NCBI GenBank assembly: GCA_033064195.1 | Contig: JARBJD010000262.1 | Location: 1-64,000, forward strand | DNA: 64,000 nt | Direction of reading: 5' to 3' | Source of the DNA: Blattamonas nauphoetae | Lineage: Eukaryota; Preaxostyla; Oxymonadida | Shown: positions 43,573 to 55,749 of the stretch, piece by piece | Numbering within the stretch: position 1 is the stretch's first letter | Layout of the letters: the number at the start of each line of letters is the position of its first letter | Made by a program: the position numbers and the translations under genes | Notes under the pieces: model-generated | Told to the model about the DNA's origin: nothing | The model's database searches: none | What the model saw: the letters and a program-made list of their open reading frames with translations, nothing else

Positions 43573-46500
43573 TGTTAATTTCCGTGAATTAGAAGTACTA
43601 ACTGTCCTCGATTCCATCATCATTTCCAGTTCAGCTCCCAACAGAGCTTGAATCGATCTTGATCGCGATCTTGCGTACTTATATCGTTGTTACTTCAATC
43701 GTAATACTACAACTGTTGGTGGAGGAGCAATGCATCTTCATTCACCATCAGTCATCCACATCGAAGATGGTGGCTTCAGAAGCAATTCAGCTCCAAAAAA
43801 CCTACCAACAAAAGATAAACGTGCTCAATGAAGTGGAATTGACATATTTTAACAGCTTATATCACGAATTCAACAAACTCAGAAGTAAACATGGTCGACT
43901 GCAATTCCACGCCCATCTCTCCAAAAAGTGGACATTCCAACAATCCATCGGCAAATGGTGTTTCTGCAAATGAATCGTCACTTCTTCCTAATTTTGATAC
44001 TGGATCTGTCCAAACACTCACATCTTCTCTGTTCTTCGCCGAAAGTACTGCTCTAATAAAGCTTCTTAGGAATGCTCGAACATCCGAAGAGTTTCCACTC
44101 CTTTGTTGAAACTGAGCATCTCGGTGGAGCTGGTGGTGAAGAGAAGAATGATACCCCAAACACGCCAAACTCCGCCACTCCTGCCTGTTGAAGGAAAAGC
44201 TCATTGTTCAATCTACATTGAGTGCGACAATCTTGGTTTTGATGACACTCATTGCGTCCTGTTCGTCAGCTGGGAAGGCAGGTACGTTGACATTCTCGGC
44301 CAGTCCGACGCGCGTTCAATGAGCTCTGCACCTCTCATCCCTCTCCAAACGACTGAAAACTGCCACTAATGTTCACATTTTCATTTTCCTTCGAAGCTCT
44401 CCCCGCCTTCAGTAGCTGCGGCAGTTAATCTCAGAACACGCCAAAATTTAACACTTATTGCGAAAGATTTGCATACTACAGACAATCCGGACACATTTGA
44501 AACGAAAGAAAGTTATCTGCAGAAGATGGCATACATATTTCTCTTCTCTACGCGGATATTGATGCTCAACAAGTTCTGCACTGATTTTGTTGATGTCAGC
44601 ACAAAATTTTAATATATCGAAGCCTCTCCCAAACTTTCCGACCTCCCCACGTTCCACAACCCATCTACTTCTTCTTTTGGGATTGTTCCGCCAGGCTTTC
44701 ACCCTCACATCACATCGACCACCTTGATCACCCTCCGTGGTCTCTTCATTACCCAATAGAGATCTCTCCCTTTTCCTTCACCCGTCTATCGTATACTTTC
44801 CACTCTGGGCTCGAAAATTCCCTCAGAACACGAATTCCACGCTAAGTCGACACAAATGTTCATTGACTACCGCCCCACAGTGGAAAGACTGAAGTCGCCC
44901 TCTCTTCATCCCCTCTCGCTGCCCTTGCTTCCAAGGACGACACCCTTTGAACGTTTTAATTCTCTCTGTTGGTGAGACAATGGAAGCTTACGATCATAAG
45001 CTCGATCATCCCGAACCGACCCTTCCGCCATCACTCTAACTCGACGACGAGCTGAAAGAAGAACCAACACACTAATTGTCGTGCTTCTCACAGCTTCGTT
45101 CATATCATTCGTCGTCTTCACTCGTCTCTCCTCCGGTCAACAACCAACTCATGTTCTCCATTCCTCGTACCATCCCGACATCTCACTCGACCAGATCACA
45201 ACCTGTGTCTCCAGCCTCGCCTGAACAATCAATCTTCTTGATCAGCTTTCCACGAAGATTTCAGAATTGGTCTCGTCCACTTCCTCCACCTCGTCCCCCA
45301 TTTCTCTATTTCCTCTTCCATCTGCAACCAACCTCCTCTTCTCCATCCTTCCACTCAACGACGAGATGCTGATGAGCGGAAGGTCAAGTGGAATGAAGGA
45401 GATGGGAGAGAGAAGAAGAACAGGCTTGTAAGGAATGAAAGAGTCGACAGAGCTCAGATTGGACAATTGTAGTCTGTACACTCCAAGACCACGTCCATGA
45501 ACTCCGAAAATGGTGTGAGAAGAAGATGAAGAGAGTGGTGAGGATGGGAGTAGAGAGGGGAGAGTGGTGGAAGGGATGGTTGGGGTGTTGGGAGTGTTGG
45601 AGAAGGAAGTGATGAGAGGAAGGAGGGATGAAGATGAGAACGACTCGCTGGATGAGTATCAAACAAGTGAAGAGAACGAATGGCTGAAACAAGAATCTAA
45701 ACGGTTGAACGAGCAAAACAACAACTCGAAGCCTTAAAATGCACTGGAAGAAGAGCGAAGAAGAGGAGCAAAGAACGAATGGGACATTCCTGGTGAAGAA
45801 GAAGCGGAAACAGGAGGATTGGCGAAGAGGGAGGAAGAAGAGAGGACGAGCTCACAATGTCCACACTCACTATTGTCTCTTCTGTGGAAGGTTGGACAAT
45901 GCCAGACGATGCAGGCGACACTGTCAGCTTGAAATGTTGTGCATCAAGTTTCGCGAGCCTGTCGAGTGTTGGGAGTGTGTTGGAGAAAGATCAGCAGATT
46001 GTGGCTGCGTGTGAAGGGGAGAGGAGAATCTTTCTTCCGCCAGGTCAGATGGGGGAAGAAGAAGAGAAGGAGTGGGCGAAAAGGGAGGGTATGAGACAGA
46101 GGGGAACATTCTTGTTGTCACGTGACAGTTTCACTGTTGCGTCGGAAGACGACAATCAATTTGGGGAGTTTGCTCAACCAAGCGCGTCGTGTCCAACTCA
46201 CACACACCCCACAATCCCTTCTGGATTCACCACAATCACACTCACCAAACAGATGAACAGAACAGAAGATTTGGCAGCGCTGTTCCTGGAACCCAGCGGA
46301 CTCACAGCCTCATAACTGACCTCTTTGCTGCCACGAACATCAATGTGTATGGATGATCTGGCATCCTCCAAACTGATCGTCGTTCTTCCATCGACCCTGT
46401 CATCCGCGTCTGTCGGAACTCTGCCCTCCCGTCCAGCCTCGTCAACATCATCCCATCATCAGAGAATGCTCGTTCTCCACGTGATCCTCCACACATGACG

Positions 46501-46890
46501 GCAGAGGGATCTCGATTTCGTGTCCATCCAAATTCCCACCTTCAAGTCTTGTCACCGACTCAAAATTCGATTCAATCTGTCAGTGTTCAAGCGGACAATC
46601 TGGATAATGGATTTTCATCTCCGCCTTCGACTACTCATCACTCCTCATCTCACACTCGATGTCAAGGAAGTCTGTCAAAAATGTCAGCTTCAGGCCTATT
46701 TTTTGATGTGACAGTCACCGCCTGCACATACACATCCTGCTCAACAACCTCCGATACAACTTTTGGCGTCCTCTCCATATCGCACTCTGTCAGACACAGT
46801 TCATCCTCACTGGAACAGTAGCCATCACAACATGCACGTCACAGTCAATGTGATTAGCCGACGTACTCCACTTTGCGAGAACTCGGACCG
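43573..46890 (+). pseudogene. Patchwork of captured host gene fragments
   Basis: Interior of Mutator-like element 2. Coding-like plus-strand pieces follow each other in changing frames. Near 43706-43800: TTTVGGGAMHLHSPSVIHIE, like a beta-helix repeat of the giant receptors. Near 44430-44610: NLTLIAKDLHTTDNPDTF. At about 45030-45433: a basic stretch, then one membrane helix (NTLIVVLLTASFISFVVF), then a Ser-rich domain, in one frame with a single TGA. At about 45640-45860: Glu-rich coiled-coil-like sequence (ENEWLKQESKRLNEQNNN) with a TAA. At 45857-46315: open, acidic, unknown. I cannot tell whether these come from one gene or several. Confidence 0.4.
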
Positions 46891-48543
46891 ATGATGGTTC
46901 CTCCATCTCCACCCACGCCTGTGTCTAAGCTGATGCCTCAATTGTTTTTGGGGAATGAGGATACCACTTCTTCGATTGCTGTTCGTTTTCTTCTCGCCGT
47001 CATTCTCCTCGTTCGCAAGTTTCTGAACACTCAACGAATCACTCATGTGGTGATCTGTGGAACTGGAACGACATCTGGTTCGAATGTTTGGAGTGTGAAT
47101 AACGTGTCGATACTGTCTCTGCCGATGTCTGAGTTAGATCCTTCGACATTCTTGGCATCGCCAGCGAAACATGTGAGCCGTGTGTGCAGCTTTCTTGACA
47201 AAGCACTTGATGGTGACGGGGTGATCCTGGTTCATTCACCTCAAGGGCACAACCGCGCGATGCTGATTGTATCGATTTTTCTGATTCACCACTACAGTTG
47301 GTGAGTGGAGCATGCGATGGAAGTGACGTCGCTGAGCCGGCGGACTCGGATGAAGCGATCGTTCGTTTCGGGGTTGAGGAAGCAAGCTGGAGTGATTAGT
47401 CGTCTTGTGCGAACGCCTCGTCTTTTGCAGGAATCGTTCACTCTTCACAAAACGTCGTTCAACCAGGCAGTGCGACTGACTCAGTCTGCGCCGAGTGTGC
47501 GTACTGCTCCGAAAGTGAAGCTCCCCAGCTCACTGGCGCCGTGTGTTGTGAAACCGAAATCGAGCTTGTTGACGAAACGACCGCAGACGAGTGAACCGAC
47601 AAGCGGGACGGAGCCTGCGGGATCGATTCTGCAGTCGGGCGATGCGAGGAGACACCGAATGCCGCTGAAGTTGGCGAAAACGAGCCCGCTTCTTTCGCGT
47701 GTCGCCCACCCGCTGACCAGCGCTTGCTGAAGCTACACTCCACTCGGATTGGACGTGCCGCAGATTAATGTTCAGAATGTGCCGGCACAATTCTTGGGGC
47801 ACCCGACGATTCTGGAATTGATGGAAGCTGGAAGCCGAAACTGTCAGCTCTTCGGACAATCGAACAAAACGCCCTCAGACGGCAAGGATCGGCCGGGCAC
47901 CGCTCCGAAATCGTCGGCAGAACCACTTCGCAGTCCTGCGACGAGTTTGGACCGAAATACGCCATCGCCGAACACACGCGCCAAATCAGACTCGACCACT
48001 CCCGAACGGCATGCCCGGCCGCCCACACTCACACAAGTCTCGTCCGCAGCGTCACTGGATTCGCTGGCCTCCTCCTCGCGAATTGATTCGCCGACGTGCG
48101 CAACGAGCGAAGAAAGCGAGTCGGTGATTGAACTGAACCCCACCCCGCTCTCACTGCGCACCGACCAGCACTTCCTGCCGCTCTTCTCGCCCCCACCGCA
48201 CACCCCTCCGTCGGCAGCGGACTACAACACAGACCGCTCTCGCCCCTCGTCGCCCACACTCACAAACCCCCTTTCGCCTCCGAAGGACCACGCGAACTTG
48301 AACGAACCGCCGAGTCCTGTTCTTGTGACGATGCTCCGGTTCTCGCGCGGGAATGGGATGCGCTCGCCGCAACACTCGAAGCCAGCCCCAAAGTTGGTCT
48401 CGCTCCCCACAACCCCTCCCACACCCTCCCCCTCTTCCCCAAAATACGGCAGTGTGCATTCTGCGAGTGTGAAGAAGAGAACACCGACAACACCAGTCGC
48501 GAAGGGGAAGGCTGTGGCTGCGATGAAGAAGCACCATTTCTGA
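46891..48543 (+). pseudogene. Dual-specificity phosphatase-like gene, Cys replaced by Ser
   Basis: ATG at 46891 starts KLMPQLFLGNEDTTSS. A 39-nt GT-AG intron (46981-47019) joins to FLNTQRITHVVICG. The P-loop position reads VILVHSPQGHNRAMLIVSIF, where the family has HCxxGxxR; the nucleophilic Cys is Ser, so it would be a pseudophosphatase like STYX proteins. The following helix (VEHAMEVTSLSRRTRMKRSF) fits the family but is separated from the P-loop part by an in-frame TGA at 47302-47304. A second in-frame TGA lies at 47728-47730. Otherwise one frame stays open from 47020 to 48543, ending in a Ser/Pro/Thr-rich tail. It is cargo of Mutator-like element 2 and probably non-functional. Confidence 0.65.
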
Positions 48544-49111
48544 TTGTTTCTCCGATCGGATTGGGTGGATCTGCCGTCGTGGCCCGTTCCCTTTCTTTTG
48601 GTTCGTGTCCCATCCTCTTTCTTCCTCCGCGTTCTGTTCTGCTTCGAAGCTCGTCATTATTTGGCTGTCCTGTTCTGCGCTGAATCTCGCTGTCGCTTTC
48701 TGTTCTGGCAGTGTCTTGCTCTGTGCGTCCTGCCCGTTCTTGCCTGTACATGAGACGTTAGAGATTCGGGGGAGGGGATCTGAGGCTATTATCGTTTTAC
48801 CCATTCTTTACCAGTTTCTGAGCCTATTTTCGCGAATATTTTGTTTTCTTGATTGCTTGTGACATGCACTGAATGAATTGAAGACGTGATATTGTCTTGT
48901 TTCCGAAATATTGGTTGGTGAAGTGTTCAAAAACAAACTGGATTTGTGCAGCACAGGAGTTGGGGATGACTTACTATCTGGTTCCAGAAAACAATGAAAT
49001 CCATATCATATGAATCGAGTGCGTTTCAACCGTCCAACCAATCTGCAGATGGCAGTAGAGAATGAGGAGAATTGGATGGCTTCAGTATTCTTGATCTCCG
49101 CTTCAAACTTC

Positions 49112-49617
49112 AGCGCTTCGCATCCAGGTGTTGATTGCTGTTGTATGGTGCATCCTGAACTATCGAAGAGTCTCAATAAGTTGATTGGAGAGAAGAGGTG
49201 AGTTTAAGAGAGAGTGGGATGATCCGATTCAAAAAAAGGCAAATTCAATCCAATTGTCGAACATTACTCATCCGATCATGAATACTGCTATAATTTCACA
49301 AAAATGTGTATGATCATGTCAGAAAAATCCATTGAAGAAAAAAGTTGACGATCCCGGGATTCGAACCTGGGTCCCAACAGCGGAAGTCTCTGAATCTACC
49401 AACTCGTCTATTTGTCCATTTTTTTTTGATCAAACATCCACACTGATATGGTTTAAACAAACCAACTTTTTTTGCAGATTTCCAACGGTCATTCAGAAAA
49501 CCAACGGTCGTTCAGAAAACCAACTGCAGCTTAGAATACCAACGGTCGTTCAGAAAACCAACTGCAGCTTAGAATACCAACGGTACTCGAGAAAACCAAC
49601 TTTAAATTGAGATGGCC
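49112..49617 (-). repeat. Right TIR of Mutator-like element 2
   Basis: 506 bp, uninterrupted inverted copy of 40157-40583 plus 43494-43572. It preserves the empty target site of hAT-like copy 2. Confidence 0.95.
49346..49416 (-). other. tRNA-like sequence, second copy
   Basis: Inverted copy of 40358-40428 in the right TIR, identical as far as I can see, with A box, B box and T-run terminator on the minus strand. Confidence 0.5.
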
Positions 49618-49626
49618 GTTTGCAGT

Positions 49627-50700
49627 GACATGTGTATCGTTGGGGGAGTAGCTTTGAAGAATGGTGAAAGAAAGCTGCTGTTGTTTTTAGTGTTCTACCA
49701 GGCTGGATGACTTTGAACGGGGAAAGATGGCGAATTGCGCGCTCGTCGATATCATTCTCGAACAATGATCGGAATTCCACCAAAATCTGCTGTCTGAGGG
49801 CGTTCACTTCGCTTTTCAGAAAAGTCTCAAGTAGAGGTGTGAGATCCAGGAACAGTCCGATTGACAACATGCTTAGTATGGCCGAGAGAAATAGTTCTTC
49901 AGTTTGACTCTGCCACTATAGATTCTTCTTTGAAGCGGAAAAGTATCTTGCGTATGACATAAAACTCCAATATTTTGTCTGAACATATTGTGAAAAATAA
50001 AAGAGAGACTGAAAAACACTGTGAGACAGTACAGACGAATGGAGTTTGATATTGAGAGAACCATCGAATTCTGGCTCCAGTTGGGATGATTTTCTCTTTC
50101 TCCCCATATCCTGTTGACGAGATAGAAATGTGTTTTTTCGAGATGGTGAGCGAGAGAGTGCAACTGTGAAGCTGTGCCATTGATCAAATATCGTTGAAAA
50201 ACCAGCAAAAATCACCTTTTTTTAGAGTGTGAAGAAGGACAAGTTGTGTCCGTTTTACTGCACAGTTTTGAGTTAGCGTAATCTCGGATTTTTTAGAAAG
50301 GAGGATCCACAATCCTTTTTGGGAGCCAGACAGTGTCGCTTCTCCATCAGTGGCGACTGATGTGAGGCGATTCATGGGTAAAGTTGTTTTTATCTGCAAA
50401 TTTGTTCCAGAAGATGAAGGGAAGCTGTTGAAGTTGATGATCCAATTAATTCATCCGAATTGAGGTATTTCGTTTCAGGTTTCATTTTAGTATTCAGAAT
50501 TCCGATAAGTACACCAACCTGCTTTTCTCCCGTCACGTCGGCTGCAACATACGCTGGAGCGATAAATCTGTTTTCGATTAGTGTGTCTTTTTCCTCCAGA
50601 GCCATCGCGAATTTCGAGAAGTGACTTCGATCAAGAAAAAACAAATAATGGAGACCACTGTCGGTCTCTTGAACCCTACTCCTTACACTTTCTTTCACTC
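49627..50700 (-). pseudogene. hAT transposase, N-terminal/catalytic half (split gene)
   Basis: Minus-strand pieces in order: 50698-50390 (RFIAPAYVAADVTGEKQVGV), 50399-50184 with RLTSVATDGEATLSGSQKGL, and 49870-49640 (FLKSEVNALRQQILVEFRSL). The second piece is the hAT TDG-x-x-x-x-x-G-x-x-KGL motif, whose Asp is catalytic. Frames change between pieces, partly perhaps through short introns. The gene stops at 49627, next to the target duplication of Mutator-like element 2, and resumes at 40147. This order, catalytic part here and dimerisation part there, fits a single interrupted gene. Confidence 0.7.
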
Positions 50701-50819
50701 TATTGCGTTTCAGAAATTTGTCAGTTAGATGGCCTACACTGAAAAACTCTGATATCAGTCAAGTTGTCGCTTTCTGAAGTGAGAGCGAGTGAATAAACCT
50801 TCTGAAGTGAAAAGCTTCA

Positions 50820-51206
50820 TTAATCTTGTGTAGAAGAGCTGGGAATCAAGAGTGGCATGGGAAATATCGCGTTATGGTTTGTCCTGCAAATATCCTCCTT
50901 GTCGTCGCTTCTGGAGACGAAACGATGCGGTGAATTGAACCACATGTCTAGAAGGTTGTCCAGTGTCTCCTGGGTTAAGAAAGGGGAACCATTCAATCGA
51001 ATCATCATGTACTCAATGAGGTGTTCTGATGTCATGAAACATCTTCGTGACGACTTGATGAAGTTCATCGTCGAAATGAACGATTCCACAGGCGCGGTAG
51101 ACATGGAAAGAGAGATAGATATCTGACCATTTTTTGATAGGATTGGGTAAACAGGTGTTCCTAAACTCCTCTGGTCTGTACAGTCTCTCAGTTTTGTGCA
51201 CTTCAT
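50820..51206 (-). pseudogene. Second hAT transposase C-terminal fragment
   Basis: The minus strand encodes STAPVESFISTMNFIKSSRR, FMTSEHLIEYMMIRLNG and LDNLLDMWFNSPHR, the dimerisation domain of another hAT lineage. A tandem hAT gene (49627-50700) starts about 120 bp downstream. Upstream, 51632-51360 is open but unrecognised. Most of this transposase is missing or too decayed to see. Confidence 0.6.
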
Positions 51207-51639
51207 CCTGATCCTTCAAACTCTCTTCGTTTCTATCAATCATCCCTTCATTCACTTTTTCTATCCTTCTCTCATGATCTACTTTCTCCATGGATGAATT
51301 TAGATCATTAGAAACGACTGATGTTGTTGTATTCTTTGAAAGAAGTTCAATCGTGTTAGCTAAAAATTGTGGGAGATGAATTCCATGTGAGGAAGATTCA
51401 GCATTTCAGCTATGATTCGATTTTTGAACAAGTGAATTGGATGGACTCGAAACTGTGGAGTCGAACTTTTTATCTGAAAATCGAACCTCATTGACATTTC
51501 CGATCTGTTTGAAGAGTTGTGGTCATTTCCAATAAAATAACAGGGATAGCTTGTTCTGTTTTGATCTGATCGGGGCCACCATTTATTTCGCACCTTCACA
51601 ACGATCATTTTTTCCAGCTTCTTTTGATTCAACTTTAAT

Positions 51640-52069
51640 CGTCTTACCGATCTGTCTCAAAAAAGAAAAAAATGGGTCACAAAAACCATTTCGTCAGAGT
51701 GTTCTGAGTCGCAACTATATGAACTAGGTTCATTTTGTCACATATTTCTCCATCACTTCAACGATCATTCATATATCGCTCCTCTTTTCTCAAACCATCC
51801 GTCTTTGACTCACCTTCTCTCTCGCAGGGGGCTCTTTTCTCTCGAATTGCATGGTTTCCACCCAGCCTGCGAAGAAAAACCTCACGAAGGTTTTATCCTT
51901 GGTTTAACACCCCATTTCACAATATCAAATCCTCTACCCGGTTTTCATTAATGTCTTCGTCAGAAATCTTCATTATCGGATTTTTTCAAACGGACACGTC
52001 GGTGAGGATCACCCATATTTAAAACAAACGCCAGGGAAGAGAGAGTAAAAGTACAAAAAATTCTTGATC
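51640..52069. other. Spacer, no gene seen
   Basis: 430 bp left of hAT-like copy 3; no gene, repeat or RNA recognised. The 8-bp target TCTTGATC lies at 52062-52069. Confidence 0.4.
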
Positions 52070-54918
52070 TAGGCATGGCTGACCGGCACTGACCGGTCAG
52101 TTTTCATCGAAAAGTACTGACGGTCACTGACCGGAGAAATTAGGGAACCCATATCCAGAGTTACCATTTCTCCGAAGTGGATTCATCGAAAACAGCATTT
52201 CGCATCGATAACGTGAGTATTCGTGATCTGTCTTCGGATATGCAACTAATGTATAATTTTCACTTCTATTCATCTCTTGCTAACTTATTCTTGGATATTT
52301 TTACCAGGTATAAGTACAAAAGGCAATTTTGGGTTGCTCTTTGACATTTTTCGTCTTCAACCACAAGTTAAGTTAACACTCTTGTTTTCTCACTTCGGCT
52401 TTTTTTGAATCACAGAGTTTTGAAGAGGATTGAAACACTTTATGAATGAAGTGGGAACGACGCCACTACTCATTGCTGTCATCACTTCTTTCCTCCCCAC
52501 TTCGTGCCCACCAAATCGATGGCAGACTTTAGTGGAGGAGCACACGAATGAGGAGTACTCTGACGGGGGAGGGAGAGCATTAGACTCTTGTTTGGTGGGC
52601 GATGGATGGACGAGAGGGGTGCAGGACAGGGCGAGGGGCGAGTGGTGTGAAGGGTGTTGGGGACGGCGTGATCAGGAGGGGTGGTGCCTTCAGGACGTCG
52701 GGTGCTTCTGCGGCAGCGAGGGGAGGAAGGGGGGGAACGAACGGTGAACTGGGAGTGGTCTGCTTTGTGGGTGGGGTGCGCTCGGCCTGCGGGAGGACCA
52801 CCGAGAGTGGTCGATCCAGCACGTGCTGCGAGTCCGCTGATGGATTGGGATCGACAGCGAGTTTTGTGAAGTGCGGGAGGGTGAGGAGTTGTATTGGGGA
52901 GAGCTTTGTCCGTCCAGGCGACGGTGCTGGAGGAGACTGACGGATCAGAAGAGACGAGCGGGGTTTGGAGGCTGGCTGTGTTCCAAGAACGGTGATCGTA
53001 GTGGGAAGCTTCTGCTCGGCTGGCTGAGAACTCGCCTCGTCCGTGCGGTGCGTAAGGAGGGGAGCAGCCGACGAGCTCCGAAGCACGTCAGCTGCGTCTG
53101 TCCTGTCTAGCTGGGGGTGGCGATCAGTGAGGTTGGGAGTGCTGACAGACTCGCCTGTGCTCTTCAGGAGAGAGAAGGGGAGCAGCACGTGGCTGTTGAG
53201 GTTCAATCGCTGCAGTCCCAAGGTGTGCTGAGCAGGCTGGGCCGGTGTCTTCTCCAGCACCGCATGTGATCAATTAGGCGAGAGACAATTGAGCACGAGC
53301 TTTGGAAGCGGAGAGTACGGCAGGATCAGCTGTGTTGGGGTGCGGGGGGCAGTCGGGTTGGCAAGCGTGGCTGGCGATGGCGCTGGTTGTGTCGGGGAGA
53401 AGAACACGGGCGAAACGCTGGTGCCGACAGGAGGAGTGACAGCAAGCGACGGTGGAAGGGTCGGAAACAAAGAAGAGGACGGCTGGATGCCTTTCATCTG
53501 CAGAAGATGGGCGAGCAGGAAGGCGAAGGAAGTTGTTGTGAGGTGCGTGACGGGCGGCAGGGATGACTGTTTGTCAGTGAAGAAGAAGCTGCCTGTTAGT
53601 CCCTCGGGATCATTGGACGACGACACAGGTGGGGGTGAACCGCTATTTCCCCACGACAGTGTCTGTTGGACAGATCCATACGATCGGTACCGAAATAGTG
53701 AATATGATAGGGTTGGGGGCAGAGGATAGAAATAGTGTGCAACATCAAGCGATTTAGTCTGTGGAACGGGCGGGAAAGAGCCAGACCCGGCGGTGATGTG
53801 AGGGGGCGTCGGCGGGATGGCACTGAGGTCTTCCTGGGCCATCAAGAAGCTTTCCCGCTGCGCTTCGAGTTTGTGGCGTTCGCGGTCTTCGCTGAGACGC
53901 CGACTGGCTGGAATAAACACTTTGGAGTGCACGGTCAGCGAAGACAGCGTCGATATGGAAGAAAACGGAGTGGATACTGAAAGGAGAGGTTGGGAAACAT
54001 GATGAGAAGCAGAGAGACTTCATAGAACAATGATGAACACACTTTCCGGATTGGAAGGTTGTTTCGTGTCGATCGACAAGTCTGATGACTCCGTTTTGGC
54101 AGAAAGCTGCGAGCCTGCCAGCGGTGGATATACAGTGTCGCGGATCCTGTGGAAAAACTGCTCGAAGTGACAGACGTCAAAGAGGAGCGATGCCTCCGAG
54201 GTGGGCGTAGTGCTTGTTGAAGAAAAATTGGTCGTCGAGACACTTTGTGGAGACAACGGTGCTGAAAGGAAGATGAAAAGGAGAGGAGATGAAACGCTGT
54301 GAGGAAGAGGGTGTGGGCGTTGTGAGAGGTGAAGCGCACGCCACAGTCTGTCCGGAGACACTCGATGTACAAAAGAGCGATCACGAAGCAGAAAGGAGAA
54401 CAGTTCATTCTCAACATCAGTCTGAAAGCACAGAGGCGATCAAGGAAAATGAGGTAAAATGATGAAAAAGTGAAAGGAAAGTGCGTACAAATCAAGACAT
54501 ATTGACAGAGATGGTAAGTGCGGTGAGCTTTCGAAGAGCCAGATTGTGTCGGAGTCTTGGCTTGTGCTTGACTACGAGTCACGACGTGAAACCTGGTCGA
54601 GAGCATAAAGTTTCACGATTGCAAAAGCACTCGCTTCGTCAACATCGTGGAGATCTTTTGGGCTGTGTTTGTTGATCGATTCGTGGTATGTTGGTGAATG
54701 TGATGTGAGAGATCAATAATCCCATTGTTGTAGTTATCTCCATGATACGGAAAAAGGAGGCTTCCGATCGGCTTCTGCAAGCAAATCTTGATATGTATAT
54801 CTGCTTGCTCGCAGAATTCTGGATTATAGAAAGTGATTTAAAGAAGTGCTGAGATCTGACCCTTTCATTTATTCAAGGGTGACACTGACCGGCACTTTTG
54901 GCCGGTCAGCCATGCCTA
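52070..54918 (-). mobile_element. hAT-like cyclin-carrying element, copy 3
   Basis: 2,849 bp; both ends TAGGCATGGCTGACCGGC; 8-bp duplication TCTTGATC (52062-52069, 54919-54926). Nearly identical to copy 2 except for a 56-bp deletion in the cyclin box and scattered changes. No insertions inside; no transposase. Confidence 0.95.
52580..54743 (-). pseudogene. Cyclin gene of hAT-like copy 3, broken
   Basis: Collinear with the intact copy 2 gene. It shares with copy 1 the 1-nt loss just after the start (near 54733) and the 56-bp cyclin-box deletion (junction near 54183-54190, within GGAGCGA). The distal exon 53270-53970 is open. Past the TGA at 53270-53272 the same frame continues to 52580, ending IAHQTRV, so a longer C-terminus may have existed. 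Confidence 0.8.
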
Positions 54919-54926
54919 TCTTGATC

Positions 54927-55749
54927 AACCCGAAACCCTCAGCCACTTTTCATTCATCATCTATGATTATTTTCCGAAAGGGAGATAAAAAAAACAACCC
55001 ATAACTTTCATTACCCGAAATACCAGACGAAACTGTCTCAAGTTCAAAATTTTTAAAAAAAATGGAGAAAAATGCTTGGAAAGAAATGAAGAAAGTCCCT
55101 CAAACTGGGAATACACCCGAATCATGACAACTGTCCATGAAAACGAAAATGAGGCTTGTCACATTGATACCTGAACCAATCCACACCATTCAATTCCACC
55201 TGACGAACAGGTGAAGACGAAAAGAGTGGAGATCTGGACAGCGAGAGGGACTGTCCGTGATATGCGTGGGGGAGACGTGAGAAGTGATAAGGTGATGTCT
55301 GAGATGGGATGATATGAATCGATCATCAAGCATTGCTAAACAACCGTCGTGAAGTGAGAATATAGAAAAGGTGTGTTGAGCTGATAAATCAGATGTTTCG
55401 TTGTGAGAAACATGCCTCAAGAGGAGAATCAAGACAGGCTGGATGAGTGTTCGGAGTGGAAGATGTTGTTTCAATGATTGGATAAAGTGGGACAACGTTG
55501 ACATCAATCTGACGATCGGATGCCAACTCTCCTTTTCCGAACACTCGACAGCTGTGACGTGGCAGCACATCCGAGGGATGGCGTAGTTGTGTGTGTGAAA
55601 GTGTGCGAGTGCGTGCATTTGAGAGAGAAAATGAAGAGGAGAGGAAACAAAGATGTCGGAGTTGTGAGTTGATCTCTCATTGTGCGAATGATTCCAACGA
55701 ATCAAGTGTCGATGTGTGATGATGACGTGAACAATCAATGAAGTGATGA
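54927..55749. other. Spacer and duplicated receptor 3' flank
   Basis: From about 55070 the sequence is the inverted counterpart of 17619-18615, more diverged than the coding region. 54927-55069 is unique AT-rich sequence. No gene called. Confidence 0.5.

Larger units (their letters stand above)
40157..49617 (+). mobile_element. Mutator-like element 2, 9,461 bp, 506-bp TIRs, gene cargo
   Basis: Both ends start GGCCATCTCAATTTAAAG. The flanks carry the exact 9-bp duplication GTTTGCAGT (40148-40156, 49618-49626). The left TIR is 40157-40583 plus 43494-43572, interrupted by hAT-like copy 2. The right TIR is 49112-49617. Each totals 506 bp and I see only about two mismatches, so insertion is recent. 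The 5.5-kb interior (43573-49111) has no MURA-like transposase but carries host gene pieces, including a dual-specificity-phosphatase-like gene. It inserted inside a hAT transposase gene, whose halves now lie 9.5 kb apart. This fits a large Pack-MULE. Confidence 0.88.

Noticed and set aside
47020-48543. TGA reassigned as a sense codon, suggested by in-frame TGAs here, near 7530, near 45212 and after the cyclin distal exon
   Set aside because: Clean genes (both receptors, receptor-phosphatase) end with TGA, and the in-frame TGAs lie in decayed or captured sequence. Other decayed frames contain TAA and TAG as well.
31169-54918. Retrovirus-like, LTR or capsid-bearing element
   Set aside because: No long direct terminal repeats, reverse transcriptase, integrase or capsid-like sequence seen; all elements have inverted ends and DNA-transposon target duplications.
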